A stretch of 64,000 bases of DNA from Antedon mediterranea (taxonomy: Eukaryota; Echinodermata; Crinoidea; Comatulida; Antedonidae): positions 17,172,501-17,236,500 of the forward strand of contig NC_092672.1 in NCBI RefSeq assembly GCF_964355755.1, in the 5' to 3' direction. Every line of letters starts with the position of its first letter. The first letter of the stretch is position 1. The translations under genes were made by a program, and so were the position numbers. Below are positions 37,101-47,263 of this stretch, in pieces. A model generated the notes under the pieces. The model saw only the letters and a list, made by a program, of their open reading frames with translations, searched no databases and was not told where the DNA came from.

Positions 37101-40100
37101 CAGCGATAGAGAGATAGATCAGCGAGAGAGAGAGATAGATCAGCGAGAGAGAGATACATCAGCGAGAATGAGATAGATCAGCGAGAGTGAGATAGATCAG
37201 CGAAAGAGAGATAGATCAGCAAGACAGATAGATCAGCGAGATAGAGAGATAGATCAGCGAGAGAAAGATAGATCAGCGAGAGAGAGAAATAGATCAGCGA
37301 CAGAGAGATAGATAGATCAGAGACAGAGAGATATATCAGTGACAGATAGATAGATAGATCAGCGAGAGAGAGATAGATCAGCGAGAGAGAGAGAAAGATA
37401 GATCAGCGAGAGAGATAGATCAGCGAGAGAGAGATAGATCAGTGAGAGAGAGAGATAGATCAGCGAGAGAGAGATAGATCAGCGAGAGAGAGATAGATCA
37501 GCGAGAGAGAGAGATAGATCAGCGAGAGAGAGATAGATCAGCGAGAGAGAGATAGATCAGCGAGAGAGAGATAGATCAGCGAGAGAAAGAGATAGATAGA
37601 TCAGCGAGAGAGAGATAGATAGATCAGCGAGAGAGAGATAGATAGATCAGCGATAGAGAGATAGATCAGCGAGAGAGAGAGATAGATCAGCGAGAGAGAG
37701 ATACATAAGCGAGAATGAGATAGATCAGCGAGAGTGAGATAGATCAGCGAAAGAGAGATAGATCAGCAAGACAGATAGATCAGCGAGAGAGAGAGAGATA
37801 GATCAGCGAGAGAAAGATAGATCAGCGAGAGAGAGAAATAGATCAGCGACAGAGAGATAGATAGATCAGAGACAGAGAGATATATCAGTGACAGATAGAT
37901 AGATAGATCAGCGAGAGAGAGATAGATCAGCGAGAGAGAGAGAGAGAGAGAGAGATAGATAAGCGAGAGAGATAGATCAGCGAGAGAGAGATAGATCAGT
38001 GAGAGAGAGATATAGATCAGCGAGAGAGAGATAGATCAGCGACAGAGAGATAGATCAGCGAGAGAAAGATAGATCAGCGAGAGAGAGATAGATCAGAGAG
38101 AGAGAGAGATAGACCAGCGAGAGAGAGATAGATCAGCGAGAGAGAGATAGATAGATCAGCGAGAGAGAGATAGATCAGCGAGAGAGAGAGATAGATAGAT
38201 CAGCGAGAGAGAGATAGATCAGCGACAGAGAGATAGATAGATCAGCGATAGAGAGATAGATCAGCGAGAGAGAGAGATATATCAGCGAGAGAGAGATACA
38301 TCAGCGAGAGTGAGATAGATTAGCGAGAGTGAGATAGATCAGCGAGAGAGAGATAGATCAGCGAGAGAGATAGATCAGCGAGAGAGAGAGAGATAGATCA
38401 GCGAGAGAGAGAGAGAGATAGATCAGCGAGAGAAAGATAGATCAGCGAGAGAGAGAGATAGATCAGCGAAAGAGAGATAGATAGATCAGCGACAGAGAGA
38501 TATATCAGTGACAGATAGAAAGATAGATCATCATCGAGAGAGAGATAGATCAGCGACAGAGAGAGAGATAGATCAGCGAGAGAGAGATAGATCAGTGAGA
38601 GAGAGAGATAGATCAGTGAGAGAGAGATAGATCAGCGAGAGAGAGATAGATCAGCGAGAGAGAGATAGATCAGCGAGAGAGAGATAGATCAGCGAGAGAG
38701 AGGTAGATCAGCGAGAGAGAGATAGATCAGTGAGAGAGAGAGATAGATCAGCGAGAGAGAGATAGATCAGCGAGAGAGAGATAGATCAGCGAGAGAGAGA
38801 TAGATCAGCGAGAGAGATAGATCAGCGAGAGAGAGATAGATCAGCGAGAGAGAGATAGATCAGCGAGAGAGAGATAGATCAGCAAGAGAGAGAGAGATAG
38901 ATCAGCGAGAGAGAGATAGATCAGCGAGAGAGAGATAGATCAGCGAGAGAGAGATAGATCAGCGAGAGAGAGAGATAGATCAGCGAGAGAGAGATAGATC
39001 AGCGAGAGAGAGGGAGATCAGCGAGAGAGAGATAGATCAGCGAGAGAGAGAGAGAGATAGATAGATAAGCGAGAGAGAGAGAGATAGATCAGCGAGAGAA
39101 AGATAGATCAGCGAGAGAGAGATAGATCAGCGAGAGAGAGATAGATAGATCAGCGATAGAGAGATAGATCAGCGAGAGAGAGAGATAGATCAGCGAGAGA
39201 GAGATACATCAGCGAGAATGAGATAGATCAGCGAGAGTGAGATAGATCAGCGAGAGAGAGATAGATCAGCAAGACAGATAGATCAGCGAGAGAGAGAGAT
39301 AGATCAGCGAGAGAAAGATAGATCAGCGAGAGAGAGAGATAGATCAGCGACAGAGAGATAGATAGATCAGAGACAGAGAGATATATCAGTGACAGATAGA
39401 TAGATAGATCAGCGAGAGAGAGATAGATCAGCGAGAGAGAGAGAGAGATAGATCAGCGAGAGAGATAGATCAGCGAGAGAGAGAGATAGATCAGCGAGAG
39501 AGAGATAGATCAGTGAGAAAGAGAGAGATAGATCAGCGAGAGACAGATAGATCAGCGACAGAGAGATAGATCAGCGAGAGAGAGATAGATCAGCGAGAGA
39601 GAGATAGATCAGAGGAAGAGAGATAGACCAGCGAGAGAGAGATAGATCAGCGAGAGAGAGATAGATAGATCAGCGAGAGAAAGATAGATCAGCGAGAGAG
39701 AGATAGATAGATCAGCGATAGAGAGATAGATCAGCGAGAGAGAGAGATAGATCAGCGAGAGAGAGATACATCAGCGAGAGTGAGATAGATTAGCGAGAGT
39801 GAGATAGATCAGCGAGAGAGAGATAGATCAGCGAGAGAGATAGATCAGCGAGAGAGATAGATCAGCGAGAGAGAGAGAGATAGATCAGCGAGAGAGAGAG
39901 AGATAGATCAGCGAGAGAAAGATAGATCAGCGAGAGAGAGAGATTGATCAGCGACAGAGAGATAGATAGATCAGCGACAGAGAGATATATCAGTGACAGA
40001 TAGATAGATAGATAGATCATCAGCGAGAGAGAGATAGATCAGCGAGAGAGAGAGATAGATCAGCGAGAGAGATAGATCAGCGAGAAAGAGATAGATCATG

Positions 40101-41729
40101 AGAGAGAGATTGATCAGCGAGAGAGAGAGATAGATCAGCGAGAGAGAGATAGACCAGCGAGAGAGAGAGATAGATCAGCGAGAGAGAGATAGATCAGCGA
40201 GAGAGAGATAGATCAGCGAGAGAGAGATAGATCAGCGAGAGAGATAGATCAGCGAGAGAGAGATAGATCAGCGAGAGAGAGATAGATCAGCAAGAGAGAG
40301 ATAGATCAGCGAGAGAGAGAGATAGATCAGCGAGAGAGAGATAGATAGATCAGCGAGAGAGAGATATATCAGCGAGAGAGAGATAGATAGATCAGCGAAA
40401 GAGAGAGATAGATAGATCAGCGAGAGAGAGATAGATAGATCAGCGAGAGAGAGAGATAGATCAGCGAGAGAGAGATAGATCAGCGAGAGAGAGAGAGAGA
40501 AATAGATCAGGGAGAGAGAGATAGATCAGCGAGAGTGAGTTAGATCAGCGAGAGAGAGATAGATCAGCGAGAGAGAGATAGATCAGCGAGAGAGGGATAG
40601 ATCAGCGAGAGAAAGAGAGATAGATCAGCGAGAGAGAGATAGATCAGCAAGAGAGAGAGAGATGGATCAGCGAGAGAGAGATAGATCAGCGAGAGAGAGA
40701 TAGATCAGCGAGAGAGAGAAAGATAGATCAGCGAGAGAGAGATAGATCAGCGAGAGAGAGATAGATCAGCGAGAGAGATAGATCAGCGAGAGAGAGATAG
40801 ATAGATCAGCGAGAGAGAGATAGATAGATCAGCGATAGAGAGATAGATCAGCGAGAGAGAGATAGATCAGCGAGAGAGAGATAGATCAGCGAGAGAGATA
40901 GATCAGCGAGAGATAGAGATATATCAGCGATAGAGAGAAAGATAGATCAGCAAGAGAGAGATAGATCAGCGAGAGAGAGATAGATAAGCGAGAGAGAGAT
41001 AGATCAGCAAGAGAGAGAGAGATATATCAGCGAGAGAGAGATAGATCAGCGAGAGAGAGAGATAGATCAGAGAGACAGAGATAGATCAGCGAGAGAGAGA
41101 TAGATCAGCGAGAGAGAGATAGATCAGCGAGAGAGATAGATAGATCAGCGAGAGAGAGATAGATCAGCGAGAGAGAGATAGATCAACGAGAGAAAGATAG
41201 ATCAGCGAGAGAGAGAGATAGATCAGCGAGAAAGAGATAGATCAGCGAGAAAGAGATAGATCAGCGAGAGAGAGATAAATCAGCGAGAGAGAGATATATA
41301 GATCAGCGTAAGAGAGATTTATAGATCAGCGAGAGAGAGATAGATAGATCAGCGAGAGAGAGATAGATCAGCGACAGAGAGATAGATAGATCAGCGATAG
41401 AGAGATAGATCAGCGAGAGAGATAGATCAGCGAGAGAGAGATAGATCAGCGAGAGAGAGAGATAGATCAGCGAGAGAGGGATAGATCAGCGAGAGAGAGA
41501 GATAGATCAGCGAGAGAGAGATAGATCAGCGAGAGAGAGAGATAGATCAGCGACAGAGATAGATCAGCGAGAGAGAGATAGATCAGCGAGAGAGAGATAG
41601 ATCAGCGAGAGAGAGAGATAGATCAGGGAGAGAGAGATAGATCAGCGAGAGTGACATAGATCAGCGAGAGAGAGATAGATCAGCGAGAGAGGGATAGATC
41701 AGCGAGAGAGAGAGATAGATCAGCGAGAG
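27956..41729 (+). repeat. GATA/GAGA satellite, main block
   Basis: About 13.8 kb of a short satellite whose commonest monomer is 19 bp, GATAGATCAGCGAGAGAGA, with length variants from extra GATA or GA steps. Common variants are CAGTGAGAG, CAGCAAGAG, GCGACAGAG and AGAGTGAGAT. Almost every monomer has one GATC and one CpG. Higher-order duplications are visible (see findings). No genes; ORFs here are repeat artefacts. Copy number may be uncertain in assembly. Confidence 0.95.
33600..41340 (+). repeat. Higher-order repeat of about 4.55 kb within the satellite
   Basis: Rare variants recur with the same order at a constant offset: TAGAAAGATAGATCATCATC at 33981 and 38516 (4535 bp), AGAGGAAGAGAGATAGACCA near 35052 and 39612 (4560 bp), and GCGTAAGAGAGATTTATAG at 36765 and 41306 (4541 bp). 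So roughly 33600-36800 and 38140-41340 are homologous blocks. Exact edges need a dot plot. Confidence 0.7.
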
Positions 41730-43019
41730 TGTCACAAGTGACATAAGTTTCGTATTTATTGTGCAAGTTATTCTTACTTTTCCTTTTGTTTTCATTATTT
41801 GAACCTTTCTTTTGTTTTAGGAAACTATTTTTTGAAGCCAGTGGAGCAGAGTGTTAGTGTGCAGAGAAGGAGTGTGTGGAGGTTGCTGATTGGAGGAGAG
41901 GTGTAAGAGTTGAGTTGGTGTGTGAGTTGCTGATTGGTTGAGAAGGATAAGGTGGTGGTATGTAGGCAATTGAGGGAAGTTTGAGAAGGGGATGAAAATT
42001 GAGAGGAGACAGAGAAGGAGGGTTATGTTATGTTGAAGCAGAAAGGAAGTAAAGTGGTATATATGAAGTTAATAAATTGTGGGTTGGAAAGGAGTATGGT
42101 GATATAGAGCTGAAGCGGAAAGGAAATAAGGTGATCTACATGAAGTTAGTAACTTGTGAGTTGGAAATAATTATGGTGATATAGAGCTGAAGCAGAAACG
42201 AAATAAGGTGATATACATGAAGTTAATAAATTGTGAGTTGGAAATAATTATGGTGATCTAGAGCTTGAGCAGAAATGAAATAAAGTGAGATACATGAAGT
42301 TAATAAATCGAATAACTGTTGGAAGTAGCAGAATTAATTGCTTTTAAAGAAAGCTTTTGTTGAAAGTATCGAAGACTGACTTTATTGATACTGATATTAT
42401 GTTACGTGGAAAAGGAGAAAGAAATAATTGATCGGGGAGCGGATTGCAGTGCAGAAGGACCTCAAGAAACATTTTTAACTTTATATTTCATGTATGTATA
42501 TGTCAGAAGATAGTTGCAGGTTGAGAAGAAGTATAATTGGGAATACAAGCAGAACGGGAGCAGAGGAGTTGTTTAGTTGCGGAATCGTTTTAACTTTTAT
42601 CTTTCGAATTTGTTTTGTGTCAGCGTAGGAGAAAAGGCAAGAAGGAACGATATTGTGGACATTTATTATTGTATTATTCATCTTGTGATATTATTGTATT
42701 TGGAAGGGGGGTTTCTGGGATTTATATCTGACAATAAGAAGATTGTCGATATTTTGTCTGGAAGGATTGGGAATTTGGGAAAGTGTATAAATTGTGTGGG
42801 AATAGGGATACTGTATCATTGGTTGAGAATTGCTTGGGTTTTTTTGTGGGTTTTTTTTAGGTGGGGTTTGGATTATAGAAGGAAGAATTGTTTGTCAAAG
42901 ATTATTATTAAATTTACTTTTTACATTTATATGTGTACAGTTGTGGCTATTTACCGTTGTTTACCGGTGGTTACCAGATATTACATGTCCGAAAGAGCCG
43001 TAATTGCGGCTGTGTGACA
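41730..43019 (+). repeat. 5' LTR (1290 bp)
   Basis: Starts TGTCACA and ends TGTGACA, a perfect 7-bp terminal inverted repeat with TG...CA ends. Contains four tandem ~78-bp copies (42030-42310) each with a GAAGCAGAAA-like and a GAAGTTAATAAATTG-like block, which could act as U3 enhancers. ORFs that cross it (for example at 42577-43017) are not genes. Confidence 0.93.
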
Positions 43020-43023
43020 TTTA

Positions 43024-43041
43024 TGGGGGCTCGTCCGGGAA
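43024..43041 (+). promoter_or_regulatory. Primer binding site, tRNA-Pro type
   Basis: TGGGGGCTCGTCCGGGAA, four bases after the LTR end. The first 17 bases match the tRNA-Pro-complementary PBS well known from mammalian gammaretroviruses. Confidence 0.85.
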
Positions 43042-43182
43042 ACTTTGTAACCTAGCGTGAACATCGGTAGATGAAACAATTGTACGTAATTGATTGGATT
43101 GTCTATTTGTCATATTATTGACATACTGTATACTTATATTGGATACTTATACATATATATATATATTTTTTTTTCTTAAGAA

Positions 43183-45294
43183 ATGGATCTCACTAAAATT
43201 GTTGACGCAGGAAAAGCGTTGGGGTTAGATGGAGTGGAATTAAGAGAGTTTGTGGAAAAGAGAGAGGAAGCTGCCAGAGAGAGAGAAGAGAGAGCACTAG
43301 AGAGAGAAGAAAGAAACCGGGAGAGAGAAGAAAGAAACTGAGAGAGAGAAGAAAAAGAGCGAAACAGAGACAAGGAAGAGAGAGAGAGAAGAGAGGTACT
43401 AGAGAAGGAAGAGAGAGAGAGAAGAGAGGTGCTAGAGAGGGACGAAGCAGAGAGAAAAAGAGCGAGTGAAGAAAAAGAGAGAGTAAATGAAAGAGTGAAA
43501 GAAGCTGAAAATCAGGCCTATCTCATAGAAATGCGAAGGTTAGAAATCCAATTAGAGCAAGAAAAGAATCGGGCACGGCCAGGTGGTAGAGTATTACCCA
43601 ATCCTGAGTCACGGGTTAAGGCCAGTAAACCTAAATTACCCCCTTTCCATGACCGAACAGATGACCTAGATGCCTATCTGAAAAGGTTTGAACGGTATGC
43701 GACTAGTCAGGAGTGGAAAGAAAGTGAGTGGCCGGTTAACTTAAGTGCCCTACTAACTGGGAAAGCTCTCGAAGTTTATTCCAGGTTGTCTTCAGCTGAA
43801 GCTAATGATTACAAACTGTTGAAATTGGCTCTTCTAAAACGGTTTCAGTTAACCGCCGATGGATTTCGACATAAGTTACGAACAGCCAAGCCCGAACACG
43901 GGGAAAGCGGACTGCAGTTCGCTGCAAGGTTAAGCAATTATCTGGATAGGTGGATTGACCTAGCAGAGGGGGAGAAAACCTTTCAAGGGTTAAAAGATTT
44001 ATTGCTGCGAGAGCAATTTACTGATGGGTGTGGGAAGGACCTTGCCCTGTTCCTAAGGGAACGTCAACCGAAAACGATACAAGCGATGGCTGAAATTGCT
44101 GAACAATATTTGGAAGCCCGTGGGGGGTTATTTGGTAAACCAATAGAGTTTAAACAAAAGGAGCCGAATTCCCCTCAACTTTCCTCTATTAATGTTCCCA
44201 GTACATCCTCAGCACAAAGCCCTTCTAGTTTCCGTAGTCCAACTTGTTTTATATGCCATCGTGTAGGTCACTTAGCTAGAAATTGCAGAGTTTCAACTAT
44301 GTATAAACCAAACTCTCCTCCAAAATGTTACCGATGCTTAAAAACAGGACATATTGCCAGAAATTGTAGACAGGACGCCAACAGTTGTGCTGGGTTGTCT
44401 ACTTCACCACAAAAAGAGTCTGATTGCCAAAAATGTACAAAACAACACGAATGTAAAGCCAAAGAAGAAATTCCCGATGTGGGTGCCAGTATGGTTACAA
44501 AAATGTCAGAATCTTTAAATCAATGTTGTATCAATAATGATGGTGATAGGGTCACTCTTCAATGTGGGCACTGTCTTCCAATTATGACAGCGGCTCTAAA
44601 TAATTCAATTAGTAAAATGCCCGTTTATACAGGCTGTGTCGGGTCACGCTGCGTTTCTGTTCTTCGTGACAGTGGCTGTAGTGGGGTGGTTGTAAAGAAA
44701 GATCTGGTATCAGCCGAACAACTTACTGGTAAGGAGAAAACCTGTGTGCTGATTGACGGCACGGTCCGCAACCTACCGGTTGCATTAATACAGGTTAATA
44801 CACCATTTTTTTCAGGAAATACGTATGCACTATGTATGAATAACCCTATTTATGACTTGATATTAGGTAATATTGCAGGAGTACGAGCACCAGGAAACCC
44901 AGATCCCACATGGACAGAGCGGAATCTTCAAGGATGTTCTGTTGTCACCCGGTCTCAAGCTAACAATATGGATAAACCATTCAGAACACTTAAAACTACA
45001 GAAATACACCAGCAAATCATCACAGCGGTAACTATGAAGACCGCTCAGCAACAAGATGTCAGCCTTGCAAAATTCAAGGATCTTGCAGAGAAGCAAACTA
45101 CAACTCACACTCACGTCATATTGCGAATTTTGGACAAAAAGTGTTTTGAGAGCGCTTTTGATTTAAACATTAGCGCGAGCCTATCTTTACCGCTGAGAAT
45201 TGTATTGAGAAACCCGAAGACTTCACGCGAGCGAGACGAACTGACTAAGAACATTATTACTATAGATTTTCACTTCATACACGCTTATTATTGA
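43183..45294 (+). pseudogene. gag-pro: gag-protease reading frame with one in-frame stop, C-terminus replaced by insertion
   Basis: The frame opens at ATG 43183 (MDLTKIVDAGKALG) and hits TGA at 43339-43341 (codon 53), then stays open to 45294. Order: a Glu/Arg-rich coiled coil encoded by GAGA-like DNA (to ~43530), a capsid region with a SCAN-like segment (~43870-44140), two zinc knuckles (CFICHRVGHLARNC ~44248 and CYRCLKTGHIARNC ~44327), and an aspartic protease with DSGCSG (~44668) and LILGN (~44859). Codons after about 45103 belong to inserted non-element DNA. The stop probably arose from an Arg codon, since the neighbouring repeat has CGG at that place. Product would package RNA and process the polyprotein; this copy cannot make it without readthrough or an internal start. 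Confidence 0.85.
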
Positions 45295-47260
45295 ACAATA
45301 GTTAGTATAAATAACTGCTAGTTAATTAGAGACATTCGATGTTACTAAGAATACTAAAGAAATTACTTATAATACAAATTTAAAAGATTTATAACGATTC
45401 TAGTTTAGGTAACATTCGCCCATTAACAATGAAAACAAACAAATCCTGCGTAGGAAATCGCGGAACTCTAAAAAGTTTGTTTTAATATCACGCTAAAATT
45501 GTTTCCGAATTTTTAAATACATATTTGTAAATATTATGTTAAATTTCAATATCTTTACTTTTAATCCTCAAAAAATCAAAATGTTGATATTTTTTAAAAG
45601 AATTTTATGATCATTTGAAATCGGGTATATTTACTATCGATCGCGCTCCACCGGTGCCCGAGTAGGTGTGTACGCGTCGCTTTTGCAGGCTCTATTCCCA
45701 GTAGCGAGTTTCGGTCGCGCTAACATAAGCAAATGTTTTCTACATTTACATGCATTACGGGTAAATTATGTTTAATTGTTTTTACCGCATAACAAAATTC
45801 CCAAATTTATTTCTTTTCTTGCCTAACCGTTTCTGTCACCCTAAAATCAAATACTTTAACTGCATAATTTTAAGTGACAATAACATACAAATAGGCCTAC
45901 TATAATTTGATCACTTCTGCGCAATACTTTAAAGTTTTTGTATACAATTGTTTTAAGAATATAAATAAAAACACACAGAAACTAATAAAATGGCAACTAA
46001 TTGAAAAGTCAAACTCATTTATTTCATCAATTAAATATTTGAAAAAAATCAAATCAAGTAAGGTACTGTGAGTAGGCCTTAAATATGATTACTGTATTTT
46101 TTAGTTTTAATTTGTATAATGGCCTAGGCCTAATAATATAGTACTAACAACATGTTTATTTCTAAAGGCAAGAATAACAAACAGCTTTATTTATTTACCT
46201 TCAATATTAAATCTATGAGAAACCTCAATTATGAGAATCATTTAAATTTCTGTCACCGTACATTTCATTATAATGAAAACCTTTAATTTAAAAGACATTT
46301 AATTAATAAGAGCTGGTCAAATTTTTTTGAATGTCAACATGCTGTCCATAAATAGCCGCTTTCAAGTGATGCAAATGTTTTCTGGAGTCAGATCCTATAA
46401 AAAATATAGAAATATAAAAAGTATGTTAATTTAAATATGTATTTGAAAGATGGGCTAGAGGTATACTGCATGATAAATTAGGCTGAAAAACCTAGCATGT
46501 GGTCCTAGGCCTACTACAAGGCCTAGCTTAATGTTTTAAATCCCATAAAACGTTTGAATTTAATACAAGTACAAAATCTAATTTATATAGAGTTGTAAAG
46601 TGTGGTACATTCAGTACATTAATTAAAATAAATGAGAATGGGGCCTAATATTAATAAATAAACATGTAAAAAAATTGGCCTAAACGACTACGTGTGTATC
46701 TTATACGCATTGATTAACACGCAGTACGAGTTGGACCATCAAGGCTAGGCCCAGCTTCGCACAAACCACCGTTATACATGTGATTTGTTTACCTATTTCA
46801 ATCGCCATTTAAAAAATACCTGAAAATATCAACATGCCCATTTTTTGTCAAACGAATATTTACATTACATAGTAACTTTTTATTTAGTCACTCGTTTACT
46901 AAAAAATTGAGGAATTTTTTTATGGTCTCGTAAAAATGTACAATATTATTATTGATAAAAACCGTATAAAATCTAACAAAAAGAAGAGCAAATTCAATGA
47001 TTACCTGACACGATCATAACTGCTATCCTGTTCCAAAAACCAAGTCACATGCTTCTTCAACCCTTGCTTTAATTATTCTCATGAATTATTCATAAGGAAC
47101 TATAATTTAAGGCTTTCAATTGGTTAAAAGAGTTTAACCCCTATTAAAATTTTAAATTCACATCATTTCCGGGTGATGTTGTCGCGCTTCGATGAATCTC
47201 AGAAATCACAAATGACCGCTAGAGGGCTCACTACTTTTTGTCTAGTCTAAATGAATGTGA
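45103..47260. mobile_element. Nested ~2.16-kb insertion between protease and integrase
   Basis: AT-rich DNA without ORFs or domains interrupts the element between the protease and integrase. The left edge lies near AACTCACACTCACGTC (~45098-45113) and the right edge near GAACTGTGAGTAAC (~47254-47267). Imperfect inverted similarity at the ends (CTCAC/GTGAG, and GACAAAAAGT at 45133 versus ACTTTTTGTC at ~47234) suggests a degenerate non-autonomous DNA transposon. It is rich in GGCCTA. Exact target duplication unresolved. Confidence 0.55.
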
Positions 47261-47263
47261 ACT

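Noticed and set aside
42577-43017. 146-codon ORF in the 5' LTR and its 90-codon counterpart at 50908
   Set aside because: Lies within LTRs, interrupted in the second LTR by a single change, no domain.
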